The position numbers were made by a program, and so were the translations under genes. Positions 53,030-62,528 of a DNA stretch of 64,000 bases are shown here, piece after piece. The stretch comes from Acidobacteriota bacterium (GTDB lineage: Bacteria > Acidobacteriota > Thermoanaerobaculia > Multivoradales > JBCCEF01). Position 1 is the first letter of the stretch; each line of letters starts with the position of its first letter. The stretch lies in the NCBI GenBank assembly GCA_039030395.1, contig JBCCEF010000007.1, positions 62,001 through 126,000 on the forward strand, read 5' to 3'. The notes beneath the pieces are model-generated. The model was given only the letters and a program-made list of their open reading frames with translations, was not told the origin of the DNA and did no database searches.

Positions 53030-53440
53030 CTACTCCCCCACCCGCCCCGCCAGCACCCTCCCCGCCCGCAGCACCGCCTCGTGCCCCGCCGCTTCCAGCA
53101 GGTGCGCCAAGGCCTCCGGATGGGTGCAGAGGGTCCGTAGCGCGTGCAGGTAGCCAAGGAGTCCGCTGTCAAAGCTTTGGCAGTGGCCCACGGGCTCGCC
53201 TTCTCGCAGTAGGGGGTAGGTGCCGGCGAGGAGGGGGTTGGTGGAGGGTATGGGTTGGCTCGCCAGGGCGTAGGTGTCGCGCACGCCGAGGGCGGGTAGG
53301 GCGGCGGCGAGGAGGGCCTCTTGGCGGTCTTGGAGGAGCAGTCGGGGGATGTCGCCGGCCGGCAGGCTTTCGGACTGCCGGAGCACGGCGTAGCGCGCTT
53401 CCGGCTCGGCGACTTCGACTTTCCACGGTCCCCGGGTGCC
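53030..53440 (-). pseudogene. Truncated reading frame of unknown family
   Basis: The frame reads VEVAEPEARYAVLRQSESLP, then GDIPRLLLQDRQEALLAAAL, and later LASQPIPSTNPLLAGTYPLL and QSFDSGLLGYLHALRTLC before the stop. It looks coding (alternating hydrophobic and polar residues, clean stop) but has no convincing start. Its 5' side runs head-on into the TPR remnant on the other strand. GTG 53386 is the only internal start candidate. It is probably the 3' part of a broken gene, and I do not recognise it. Confidence 0.4.
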
Positions 53441-53466
53441 GGCTTCGCCGCTGGTCGGAGGGAGTT

Positions 53467-53991
53467 CGCCTGAATAGAGCGGAGCGCTGGGTCCACCCAG
53501 CGGTAGCGCCTCGGCTGGTAGAGGCTGTGCATCACAACCGAGCCTTGTGCCTTTGCGAATGCGGAGACTTCGAACTCGCTGCTGCGGCGCTCGCCGCTAG
53601 CCCTGGTGCACCCCTCGGCCCGGAGCAGGCGAACCTGCGGTGCTGGCTGGAGGGCCGCATCGCCATAGGCCTCAAGGACTGGCAAACCGCGGAGCGCCGG
53701 CTCGGCGAGGCGCGGAATCACTTCACACATCATGGCCTTTTGTACGACGCCGCAATAACTAGCTTGGATCTCGCTGGTGTTCACCTCGCGCAAGGTCGTA
53801 CATTCGAGGTCAAACGTCTCGCCGGGCAAACGCTTCGCACGTTCGAGGAACAGAGCGTGCCGCCAGAGATGGCCGAGGCATTAAAGCTCTTTCTCCAAGC
53901 GGCCGCTGCGGATCAACTCAGCCTGGAAACCCTGGCCAGTCTGCGCCACCGGCTGGAAGAGGCCCGCCGCCCAGCCCGCTCCGCTCTCTAA
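53467..53991 (+). pseudogene. C-terminal remnant of a TPR-family protein
   Basis: The frame contains RLVEAVHHNRALCLCECGDF, LRCWLEGRIAIGLKDWQTAE and AAITSLDLAGVHLAQGRTFE, then a tail ending LRHRLEEARR. This matches the C-terminal TPR half of a large family common in Acidobacteriota, in which a longer N-terminal part comes first. Here that part is missing, and the frame has only a GTG (53527) as a start. A second remnant of the same family lies at 54735-55366. The following 246 bases to 54237 hold no supported gene. Confidence 0.6.
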
Positions 53992-54237
53992 CCTACATTT
54001 CTTTCGATCCAATCGGCCTCGCCCACATTTCGTGGGAGAGGTCCAAGCTGTGCATTCGCATACCGGAATCGGTAACCGAAGCGGTCATCATTTACCCACT
54101 GCGGTAAGAATCGACAACTTTTTTCGAGCTTTCGGGGAGTCCCGGCGCCGTGGGATTGCGATACATACCTTCATAGGGGAAGGCCGAGCCGGCCTGCCGC
54201 CGGCCCGTTCGCACTTCCTCGCGAAGGAGGATTTCCC

Positions 54238-54621
54238 ATGCGACGCTTAGGCGCATTTGCCCTGCTCGTGATCCTGGCTCTCGTGTTTACCGCTCCGGCG
54301 GCGTTTTCCGCGCCCCCCTGCCATGCAGCAGAGGAGACCACGCAGTCCAGCCCGATCGCTCGCTGGATCGCCGGACTCTACGAGCGCTATATCCACCTGG
54401 CAGGTTCCGGCCCGGCCCCCACTCCATGGGCCAACCAGAGCGGAGACGGAGAACCGGACCCTCAACCCTGGGCTGGTCAGACCGCGACCGGGCCAGGCAT
54501 GGACCCTGACGGCGGCCGCGCGGCATTGGACCCGGACGGCGACCGCAGCGAACGCGGCCCGGGCATGGACCCCAATGGTAACCACAGCGAACGTGGCCCC
54601 GGATTGGACCCGGACGGTTAG
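54238..54621 (+). CDS. Small secreted protein with DPDG repeats
   Basis: A 127-residue protein with a strong AAGGAGG ribosome site, a signal peptide (ALLVILALVFTAPAAFS) and a short helical part (PIARWIAGLYERYIHLAG). The C-terminal 45 residues contain four similar units built on G-(M/L)-D-P-(D/N)-G: GPGMDPDGG, ALDPDGDRS, GPGMDPNGNHS and GPGLDPDG. The Asp/Asn/Gly spacing resembles short calcium-binding loops. It sits between two decayed TPR genes. The function is unknown. Confidence 0.72.
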   Translation: MRRLGAFALLVILALVFTAPAAFSAPPCHAAEETTQSSPIARWIAGLYERYIHLAGSGPAPTPWANQSGDGEPDPQPWAGQTATGPGMDPDGGRAALDPDGDRSERGPGMDPNGNHSERGPGLDPDG

Positions 54622-54734
54622 GCTCGTTAACACCCTTGGTCATCGCTCGCAGAATCGAGCGGTGACCCAGCGTTCTTTCATTGAATTGCCGCTTGCTGGT
54701 CTCGCCAAGGGCTGTGGCGGGTACTTACAAGGTG

Positions 54735-55366
54735 ATGGCTTCATACAATCACCTGCCTGAGATTTCGCCCGCCCTGGCCGAATGGCTAGCGAGCCATGAG
54801 ATGTCACAAGGCTGGCTCCTCCATCCCAGTGGCTGGACCTGGCGAAGAAATTCCTCCTTCGCCTCCACGGCGGCGGGTATCCGCGGGCCGTTACGGCGGC
54901 CCTGAGCCTGCGCCTGGCGGCACGGCGGGCAAACCTACTGCGTGTCGCCTCGGACCTGCCGGGTGCGGACCGAGCCTGGCACGCTCTTCGGAGAGACGCG
55001 CGGCTCCGGACCGTGACTGATCCGGGCATTCATGAAGAATGGCTCACTGGGCGCATCGCCAGCGGCCTCGGCGAGTTTGACCAAGCGGCAAGCTCACTCC
55101 AATCCGTCAGGTCGTCGTTCCTGGCCGCGGACTTGCCCCTCGACGCCTCCCTCGTGACCCTCGATCTGGCGGAACTCCGCCTCGCCCAGGGCCACCTCGC
55201 CGCCGTGCACACCCTCGCCCAGGAAACTCTCAGCGTGTTTGAGCAGCAGGAAGTCCCGGCCGAAGCCGCCCGCGCCATTCACCTGCTCGCCCGAGCCGCC
55301 GCCACCGAGCGCCTCTCCGCCGCCCTACTGGCCCGGCTGCGGCGGAGCCTGGACAGGCGGGCCTGA
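54735..55366 (+). pseudogene. Frameshifted TPR-family gene remnant
   Basis: An initial frame from ATG 54735 (MASYNHLPEISPALAEWLAS) is followed near 54800 by continuation in another frame: WLDLAKKFLLRLHGGGYPRA, RVASDLPGADRAWHALRRD, EEWLTGRIASGLGEFDQAAS, then AELRLAQGHLAAVHTLAQET. The second part matches the same TPR family as 53467-53991. The frame change and the loss of the middle part indicate decay. A GTG at 55013 could start a shorter 117-residue product. Confidence 0.6.
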
Positions 55367-55479
55367 TTCCGGCTCGCAAATCAAGGAGATTGTCCTTGAC
55401 GTTCGTCGGCCGGGAGGAATCCACCCCCCTGGCCTGCGACGAGGGCTATCTCTCGGCTGGTGGGGTCATGAGCTGGAGA

Positions 55480-55956
55480 TTACTGCTTCGGAACCGTGAT
55501 CCCCTGCCTCTCGACCCAGTCTTCGATCTCTTCCAAGTAGCCCCTGCCCGTGGGCGCAGCCTGGTCTTCGCCGCGGGAGCCGTGGCCTGCGGCGGCGGCC
55601 TGCATTCCCACCTGGAGAGAGTGGTTGGCGTAGGGGAGGACAATCACGGTGGCGGGGTCGTTGCCGGCCTGGGCCAGGCCCAGCCGCTAGCGGGCGGCGG
55701 ACACATCGGCCGGTGAGCTGCGGTCGCGGCCGCCGAAGAGGGCGAGCACCGGCAGGTTGCCGAGGCGCGCGATGTCCGGGAGGGGGTCGTAGGTGGCGAC
55801 CCAACTCCAGTTGGGGCAGTTCTTTTCGCTCGGCAGGATCGACTGGACGGGCGCGCTGGCGATCCAGGGGTGCTGGCTCTCTCCTTCCAGGCCCTGGGAC
55901 AGGGCTTCGCGCCCGGCGCAGGAAGCCAGGTAGTCGAAGTAGCGGCGAATCCAACC
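55480..55956 (-). pseudogene. Broken alpha/beta hydrolase, C-terminal part
   Basis: On the minus strand the frame reads WIRRYFDYLASCAGREAL, then NWSWVATYDPLPDIARLGNL, PVLALFGGRDRSSPADVSAA, an in-frame TAG (55687-55689), RLGLAQAGNDPATVIVLPYA, NHSLQVG and EEIEDWVERQGITVPKQ with a stop at 55480. The LFGGRD and NHSLQ segments carry the acid and histidine of an alpha/beta-hydrolase triad. The N-terminal half with the nucleophile is missing, so this is a pseudogene. Nothing is supported between 55957 and 56167. Confidence 0.65.
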
Positions 55957-56167
55957 GAAGCCTCGCGCCGTGGCTGTGCTCTTCCACCTCCAGCCCTGGA
56001 GGCTGCCGGCCCTCCCAGATCGAGAAGGGACCTACCTGGCGGACAAGGCGTACCGTTCCGAGAGGGGCGGTCGGCGGCAATGGAACCTGCATAGGTGGAA
56101 GGTACGGCTCTCAGGGCGCAAAGTTGGTGTCGCGTTTGCCGACTCTGCGTGCTGAACCCGCCCTTCC

Positions 56168-58045
56168 TCAGGCCACTTCCTGCTCCTTGTACTGCAACTG
56201 GTACAGCCGGTAGTAAATACCCCGGAGCGCCAGAAGCTCTTGGTGGGTACCCTGTTCTCTGAGGCAGCCCTTGTGGAGGACGAGGATGCGGTCCGCCCGC
56301 TGGATGGTGGAGAGGCGGTGGGCGATGACCAGGCTAGTGCGGCCGATGAGGAGGCGCTGGAGGGCCTTTTGGATCAGCTGCTCGGTTTCCGTGTCGATCG
56401 AGGAGGTGGCTTCGTCGAGGATCAGAATGCGCGGGTCGAAGGCGAGGGCGCGGGCAAAGGCGATGAGTTGTTTCTGGCCCACGGAGAGGCCGGCGCCGCG
56501 CTCACGGACCTGGGTTGCGAAGCCTTCGTCGCTGGCCTCGATGAAGGGCAGGGCGTGGACTTCTTCGGCGGCGCGGCGAAGTTGCGCGTCGTCGATCTCG
56601 GCGGAGCCGAGGCGGATGTTGGCGCCCAAGGTGCCGGAGAAGAGGAAGACGTCCTGCAACACCATCGCCGTGGAACGGCGGAGCGCCGCCAGGTCCCAAC
56701 CCTTGACGTCCACCCCGTCGACGGAGACGCTGCCGGAGTCCACGTCGTAGAAGCGCAGCAGCAAATTGGTGAGGGTGGATTTGCCGGCGCCGGTGTGGCC
56801 CACCACCGCCACCGTTTCACCGGCGGCCACTTCGAAGGAGACGTTCTTGAGCACCGGCTCGCCCGGCAGGTAGGAAAAGGAGACCTCCTCGAAGCGGATG
56901 GAGGCGCCCTCGCCGGACGGCGCTTGGTCGTTGCGCCAGGGATTCTCCGGGGAAGCGATCTCCACCGGCCGGTCGAGCAGAGCGAAGACCCGCTCGGAAC
57001 TCGCCATCGCGGCCTGCAGGATGTTGTATTTCTCGGACAGGTCGGAGAGCGGCTGGTAGAAGCGCTGAGCGTACTGCACGAAGGCGACGAGGGCGCCCAG
57101 GGAGAGAGCGCCGGCCACCACCCGGTTGCCGCCATAGCCGATGATCAGTCCGATCCCGACGGCGGTGATCAACTCCACCATCGGGTAGTAGACGGCGTAG
57201 TAGAAGATCGCCTGGACGTTGGCGACGCGGTTCTCTTCGTTGATCTCGGTGAATTCGTCGTAGGCGCGCTTTTCGCGGTTGAACAACTGGAGCACCGACA
57301 TGCCGGTGACGTGCTCCTGTAGGAAGGAGTTGATGCGGGCGATCTTGACCCGCACTTCGCGGTAGCTCTGCCGCGCCCGGATGCGGAACCATAGGGTCAA
57401 CAGCAGGAGCAGGGGCAGGATGCAGAAGGTGACCAGCGCCAGCTTCCAGTTGAGCCAGAAGAGGACGCTGACGATGCCGGCCAGGAGGAAGACGTCGCCG
57501 AAGATGGACACCAGGCCGGAGGTGAAGAGTTCGTTGAGGGCATCGATGTCGGTGGTGACCCGGGTGACCAGCCGGCCGATGGGGTTCTTGTCGAAGTAGG
57601 AGACGGGCAACTCCTGCAGGCGCCGGAAGATCTGGTTGCGCAGATCCCGCATGACGTACTGGCCCATCATCAACATCACCCGCCCCTGCAGGTACAGCAC
57701 CCCGAAGGAAAGCACCAGGGAAACGAAGAAAATCGCCGCCATCACGGTGATGCCCTCGGCCGGCGTGAGCACGATGCCGACGGCGGCCAATTGCTCGCCG
57801 GCCCAGAGGGCGGCGCTTGACTGTTCGGCGGCTTGTTCTCCATTTGGGTCGGGCGGCCGGATGTAGAGGTCAATGGCGACGGCGGTGGCGAGGGGACCCA
57901 CCAACTGCAAGAAAGACGACAGGATGATCAGCGCCACGGCGCCGGCGGCCATGCCGCGGTAGGGCCGCACGTAGCCGAGGAGGCGCCGCATGAGGCGACC
58001 GTCATAGGCCTTGCCGAGAACTTCTTCTTCGTGGTGGTTGTTCAC
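56168..58045 (-). CDS. ABC exporter half-transporter (MsbA/MdlB type)
   Basis: A 625-residue membrane-ATPase fusion starting at GTG. Six membrane helices lie in about residues 20-335. The ATPase has Walker A VGHTGAGKSTL, signature LSVGQKQLIAFARAL, Walker B ILILDEATSSID with the catalytic glutamate, and the H-loop IAHRLST. The signature has Val for the usual Gly after Ser. TATTCT lies seven bases before the GTG. Its intact glutamate complements the degenerate site of the exporter at 16382-18130, but pairing across 38 kb is only a possibility. Confidence 0.92.
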   Translation of the reverse strand: MNNHHEEEVLGKAYDGRLMRRLLGYVRPYRGMAAGAVALIILSSFLQLVGPLATAVAIDLYIRPPDPNGEQAAEQSSAALWAGEQLAAVGIVLTPAEGITVMAAIFFVSLVLSFGVLYLQGRVMLMMGQYVMRDLRNQIFRRLQELPVSYFDKNPIGRLVTRVTTDIDALNELFTSGLVSIFGDVFLLAGIVSVLFWLNWKLALVTFCILPLLLLLTLWFRIRARQSYREVRVKIARINSFLQEHVTGMSVLQLFNREKRAYDEFTEINEENRVANVQAIFYYAVYYPMVELITAVGIGLIIGYGGNRVVAGALSLGALVAFVQYAQRFYQPLSDLSEKYNILQAAMASSERVFALLDRPVEIASPENPWRNDQAPSGEGASIRFEEVSFSYLPGEPVLKNVSFEVAAGETVAVVGHTGAGKSTLTNLLLRFYDVDSGSVSVDGVDVKGWDLAALRRSTAMVLQDVFLFSGTLGANIRLGSAEIDDAQLRRAAEEVHALPFIEASDEGFATQVRERGAGLSVGQKQLIAFARALAFDPRILILDEATSSIDTETEQLIQKALQRLLIGRTSLVIAHRLSTIQRADRILVLHKGCLREQGTHQELLALRGIYYRLYQLQYKEQEVA

Positions 58046-58141
58046 GACGCCGAGAATACACCGCCACCTCCGCTTGCATTCCACCGGCTGATGGAGTCCG
58101 CGCCGCAAGCCCACCCCCGGGACTCCACTAAAATAGTTGCC

Positions 58142-60004
58142 ATGATCCTCGGAAGATTCAGCCGCAAAACCGGCCCTCTCGGATGGGGCCGATCCCTTGG
58201 AGTCGCCGTGGCGACGGTTCTCATCGCCGGCGGAACCACCGGTGACGAGATCAAGAATCCGGGGAGCCAAGAGAATCTGCGAACGGCGTTTCACGAGTAC
58301 GCCGAGGAAGGACCCGCCGAGGATCTAGAGACGACCGAGCGCGTCGGCAAACTGGTGGCCGCAGCCGAACAAGGCGATCTCCCGGCGGTTCGGTCATGGC
58401 TCGACCAGGGGGTTCCGATTGAGAGCGATCTCGCGGGATCGCGGTCGGCGCTGTTCGCGGCCATTCAGGGCGGCCACAGCGAGATGGTCGCCTTCCTCTT
58501 GTCCCGGGGCGCAGATCCCAGCCGCCGCGGGCCGAGACAGCGCTCGGCCCTGGAGGAATCCTGGCGCGCGGACGCCTTGGACATCGCCCGGAACCTGCTC
58601 GAGGCCGGCGCCGAGGTTTCCGCGCCGCCGAGATCGTCCGTCGGAGCAGGACCGAATCGGCGGAGGAGCCTGGTCAGCGAGGTGATCGCCAAGGGCCGAC
58701 GCGACTGGTTCGATCTATTGTGGGAACACGGTGCGAGGCTCAAGGACGGCGAAGCGAGTCCGTTGTTGCTGCGCAAGCTGGAGACCGAGTCGCCGGACCG
58801 ACTCCATTGGATGCGCCTTCTGCTCGACTTCGGTGGCGAGCCGAATCAACTCTCCCAGGCCAGCGGTAGGACGCTGATTCATCTCGCTGAGACGGTCCCG
58901 GAAATCGAGTTGCTGGCTTTCCACGGCGCCGATCTCGAGGCCGCCGACCGATCCTTCGGGGAAACCGCCCTCTACTCCGCCGCCAAGTCGGGAAACGAAC
59001 CGCAGCTCGAAGCTCTCCTGCGGCTGGGTGCCGACCTCGACGCGCGCGCCAAGGATGGGTCGACCCCCCTGCTCGCTGCGATCTCCCTGCGCCACTTCGA
59101 CCTCGCTCACCGACTGCTCGATGCCGGTGCGAGGGTCGACCTGGCGACCTCGCAGGGGCGAACGCCGCTGATGGAACTCGCCGCCTGGCGTTTGCCACGG
59201 ACCCAACGGGCTACCGGCGACGAGGCTCAAAATGCAATGATCCGGCGCTTGCTGGCGCAAGGCGCAGCTCACGATGCCGCGGATGCACGCGGCAATTCGG
59301 CCCTCAGCTTGGCGGGCAAGGCATGCAACGTGACGGCCTTCGCGGAGCTAGCCCGCGGCGGAGCTCGCATGGGTCGCGACGCCTGGATCGAGGTCTTGTC
59401 GGCGCCCTGTGCTCCGCGTTGGCCCGAGGTGATCGACTCGGTACGAGCCGACCTCAACCTGCCGCTTCCGTCGCTGGACGAGCTGACCAAAGGGCCGCTC
59501 GCGCCACCGGATCCCGCCGACCTGAGGGCGCAGAGGCAAACGTTGGACGAAATGCGTGCGATCGGGGCGGCCTGGATGAGCTGGTTCGTCGACCAGGTTT
59601 CCTCCCTGGAGCTGCCCGGGGGAACGGTCCGTTTTGCCTCGGACGAAGGCGCCGGAAACGGCGTCTTCGTCGGCGATCTGCCGCCCGTTTCGGCATCCCA
59701 ACTTCATACCCTGCTCGTACCCTTGTATCTCGGGCAACTACCCGCGGTCGATGGCTGGGGCTACGACTACGACTTTCGCATGGCAAGCCACCCCCTCGGC
59801 CGGAGCCCGGTTCTCGTCATCCGCAGCCCCGGCAGCGACGGTCGGTTCGAAGGCGAACTCTACCCCGCCCCGCACCTGGAGAAGGGCTCCTTCGCACCTT
59901 TTCAGGTCCACCGGGACATTGTGTGGACGGACGGGAGATTCCTACAGTTTCCCCGCACTTTGCCGGCGGCTTTCACGGGTTCGAATTCGCGACCTCGCCT
60001 CTGA
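58142..60004 (+). CDS. Ankyrin-repeat protein with C-terminal pseudopilin-like domain
   Basis: A 620-residue protein with an N-terminal hydrophobic segment (GVAVATVLIAGGTTG). Ankyrin-type repeats span about residues 60-430 (SALFAAIQGGHSEMVAFLLS, TALYSAAKSGNEPQLEALLR, TPLLAAISLRHFDLAHRLLD). The C-terminal 150 residues resemble the globular part of type II secretion GspG-like pseudopilins: QTLDEMRAIGAAWMSW, VDGWGYDYDF, VIRSPGSDGRFEGELY and DIVWTDGRFLQFP. No prepilin peptidase site is present. TAAAAT lies seven bases before the ATG. It stands just before pilT and pilC. Confidence 0.82.
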   Translation: MILGRFSRKTGPLGWGRSLGVAVATVLIAGGTTGDEIKNPGSQENLRTAFHEYAEEGPAEDLETTERVGKLVAAAEQGDLPAVRSWLDQGVPIESDLAGSRSALFAAIQGGHSEMVAFLLSRGADPSRRGPRQRSALEESWRADALDIARNLLEAGAEVSAPPRSSVGAGPNRRRSLVSEVIAKGRRDWFDLLWEHGARLKDGEASPLLLRKLETESPDRLHWMRLLLDFGGEPNQLSQASGRTLIHLAETVPEIELLAFHGADLEAADRSFGETALYSAAKSGNEPQLEALLRLGADLDARAKDGSTPLLAAISLRHFDLAHRLLDAGARVDLATSQGRTPLMELAAWRLPRTQRATGDEAQNAMIRRLLAQGAAHDAADARGNSALSLAGKACNVTAFAELARGGARMGRDAWIEVLSAPCAPRWPEVIDSVRADLNLPLPSLDELTKGPLAPPDPADLRAQRQTLDEMRAIGAAWMSWFVDQVSSLELPGGTVRFASDEGAGNGVFVGDLPPVSASQLHTLLVPLYLGQLPAVDGWGYDYDFRMASHPLGRSPVLVIRSPGSDGRFEGELYPAPHLEKGSFAPFQVHRDIVWTDGRFLQFPRTLPAAFTGSNSRPRL

Positions 60005-60107
60005 AAACCCCCGTAGCCATCCTATCTATCGCTTTTCATCTATCTCCTCGATGGTGTAGGATTCGAGGCTGCGTTTCTCTGTAGTTGACACCGAGGGGTG
60101 ATTTTGC

Positions 60108-61232
60108 ATGGCAGCACCGACGCTGAACCAACTGCTCAAGGCGATGGTCGAACAAGGGGGCTCGGACCTCCATGTGACGACCAATGCGGCGCCGCAGATT
60201 CGTATTGACGGCGTGTTGAAGGCGCTCAATGCGCCTCCGATGTCCCCCACCGAAACCAAACAGATGGCCTACTCCATCCTGACGGACAACCAAAAGCACC
60301 GTCTGGAGGAGGATTTGGAGATCGATTTCTCCTTTGGCATCAAGGGCTTGGCGCGCTTTCGGGCCAACGTTTTTCACCAGCGGGGAGCGATCGCCGCGGC
60401 CTTCCGGCGGATTCCCTACGAGATCCGCTCGTTCCGCGAGTTGGGGTTGCCGACGGTGGTGGAGAAGCTGTGTGAGAAGCCCCGCGGCTTGGTGCTGGTG
60501 ACCGGGCCGACGGGCTCCGGCAAAACCACCACCCTGGCTTCGATGCTCGACAAGGTGAACCGCGAGCGCAGCGAGCACATCGTCACCATCGAAGATCCGG
60601 TGGAGTACCTGCACTCGCACAAGAAATGCATCGTCAACCAGCGCGAGTTGAACGCCGACACGCACAGTTTCTCGAATGCTCTGCGCTCGGCCCTGCGGCA
60701 GGATCCGGATGTGGTGCTGATCGGCGAGATGCGCGACTATGAGACGGTGGAGGCGGCGCTGCGCATCGCCGAAACGGGACACCTCACCTTCGCGACGCTC
60801 CACACCAACTCCGCCGCCCAGACCATCAACCGGATCATCGATATCTTCCCGGCCCACCAGCAGGGCCAGATCCGGGTGCAGCTCTCCTTCGTGCTGGAGG
60901 GGATCATGTGTCAGTCGCTGCTGCCGCGGGCCGGCGGCCAGGGGCGAGCGCTGGCGATGGAGATTCTGGTGCCGAATTCGGCCATCCGGAACCTGATCCG
61001 CGAGGACAAGATCCACCAGATCTACGGCATGATGCAGGCCGGGCAGTCGCGCTTCGGCATGCAGACCTTCAATCAGTCCCTCGCGTCGCTCTACTTCCGC
61101 CGCACGATCAGTTTGCCCACGGCGATGGCGCGCTCGTCCTATCCGGACGAACTCCAGGACATCATCAATCGCGGTCCCCAGGCGTTGAGTCAGCACATGC
61201 AGCCGCCGGGACGCCAGGCTTCGAGGAGCTAA
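60108..61232 (+). CDS. pilT: Type IV pilus retraction ATPase PilT
   Basis: PilT drives pilus retraction for twitching motility. The 374-residue protein has Walker A GPTGSGKTTTLASM, the Asp box (VTIEDPVEYLHSHK), Walker B region QDPDVVLIGEMRD, the His box TGHLTFATLHTNSAAQT and the AIRNLIRE motif that is diagnostic for PilT-type retraction ATPases. A GAGGGGTGA site precedes the ATG. Confidence 0.96.
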   Translation: MAAPTLNQLLKAMVEQGGSDLHVTTNAAPQIRIDGVLKALNAPPMSPTETKQMAYSILTDNQKHRLEEDLEIDFSFGIKGLARFRANVFHQRGAIAAAFRRIPYEIRSFRELGLPTVVEKLCEKPRGLVLVTGPTGSGKTTTLASMLDKVNRERSEHIVTIEDPVEYLHSHKKCIVNQRELNADTHSFSNALRSALRQDPDVVLIGEMRDYETVEAALRIAETGHLTFATLHTNSAAQTINRIIDIFPAHQQGQIRVQLSFVLEGIMCQSLLPRAGGQGRALAMEILVPNSAIRNLIREDKIHQIYGMMQAGQSRFGMQTFNQSLASLYFRRTISLPTAMARSSYPDELQDIINRGPQALSQHMQPPGRQASRS

Positions 61233-61256
61233 CCGGTGAGAAAGGCAGGCTAGACC

Positions 61257-62462
61257 ATGCCCCAGTTCGTTTGGAAAGGACGCAACCGAAGCGGTGGAGC
61301 CCAGGAAGGGGTACTGTTGGCGGACAGCCGCGACGCCGCCGTGGCGACGCTCCGGCGCCAGCAGATTCAGATCACCAATATTCGGGAGAAGGGGCGGCGC
61401 ATTCCGCTCTTGCCGCGCCTGCCGCAGCGCATCAGCGTCAAGCGCTTGGCGGTGTTCACGCGGCAGTTTTCGGTGATGCTCGACGCCGGCTTGCCGCTGG
61501 TCCAGTGCCTGGAGATCCTCGGCGAGCAGGAGGAGAACAAGACCTTCGCCGAGATCATCGACAAGGTGCGCTCGGACGTCGAGTCCGGCGCTTCCCTGGC
61601 GGACGCCATGCGCAAGCACCCCAAGGCCTTCGACGACCTGTTCGTCAACATGGTGGCGGCCGGCGAGGCGGGCGGTATTCTGGACATCATCCTGCAGCGC
61701 CTGGCCACCTACATCGAGAAGATCGTCAAGCTGCGCAACCAGGTGCGCTCCGCCCTGCTCTACCCGATCGCCGTCATCGTGATCGCGGCCTTCGTGGTGT
61801 ACATCATTCTGTGGAAGGTCATCCCGGTCTTCGAGCAGCTCTTCGCCGGTGTCGGCGGCGAGATGCCCTTCGTCACCAAGGTGGTGATCGGGGCGAGCAA
61901 CTTCCTCGGCCGCTACTCGATCTGGATCTTCTTGGTGTTGATCGCCCTCGGGTTCGCGGTGCATCGGTACCACAAGACCCACCGCGGGAGACGGGTGCTC
62001 GACGGGCTGATGTTGAAGATGCCGATCTTCGGCATGCTGCTGCGGAAGATCGCCGTGGCCCGCTTCTGTCAGACCCTCTCCACCCTCACCTCGTCCGGCG
62101 TGCCGATCCTGGACGGCCTGGAGATCACCGCCAAGACCTCCGGTAACGCGATCATCGAAGACGCCATCATGGCCGTTCGCAAGGCGGTGGAAGAAGGCAA
62201 GACCCTGAGCGAACCGCTGGCGGAAACCGGCGTGTTCCCGCCGATGGTGGTGCAGATGATCAACGTCGGTGAGCAGACCGGCGCCCTCGACCAGATGCTC
62301 GCCAAGATCTCCGAGTTCTACGAGGAAGAGGTGGATACGGCGGTCAACGGCTTGATGAAGCTGATCGAGCCGCTCCTGATCACCATTCTCGGCGTGGTCA
62401 TCGGTACCATCGTCACCGCCATGTACCTGCCGCTCTACTCGGTGCTGTCGCAGATCGGGTAG
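61257..62462 (+). CDS. pilC: Type IV pilus inner-membrane platform protein PilC
   Basis: A 401-residue GspF/PilC protein with two T2SSF cytoplasmic domains and membrane helices around residues 165-190, 215-240 and 370-395. FTRQFSVMLDAGLPLVQCLE and FCQTLSTLTSSGVPILDGLE are the paired domain signatures. PLLITILGVVIGTIVTAMYL is in the last helix. It follows pilT by 24 bases and forms the assembly platform. Confidence 0.96.
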   Translation: MPQFVWKGRNRSGGAQEGVLLADSRDAAVATLRRQQIQITNIREKGRRIPLLPRLPQRISVKRLAVFTRQFSVMLDAGLPLVQCLEILGEQEENKTFAEIIDKVRSDVESGASLADAMRKHPKAFDDLFVNMVAAGEAGGILDIILQRLATYIEKIVKLRNQVRSALLYPIAVIVIAAFVVYIILWKVIPVFEQLFAGVGGEMPFVTKVVIGASNFLGRYSIWIFLVLIALGFAVHRYHKTHRGRRVLDGLMLKMPIFGMLLRKIAVARFCQTLSTLTSSGVPILDGLEITAKTSGNAIIEDAIMAVRKAVEEGKTLSEPLAETGVFPPMVVQMINVGEQTGALDQMLAKISEFYEEEVDTAVNGLMKLIEPLLITILGVVIGTIVTAMYLPLYSVLSQIG

Positions 62463-62528
62463 GTCATCGAGAGCCGGCGGGGGGTAGGAGTCCCCCGCCC
62501 CTCTTCCCCCGGTGAGGACATCGCGGTC

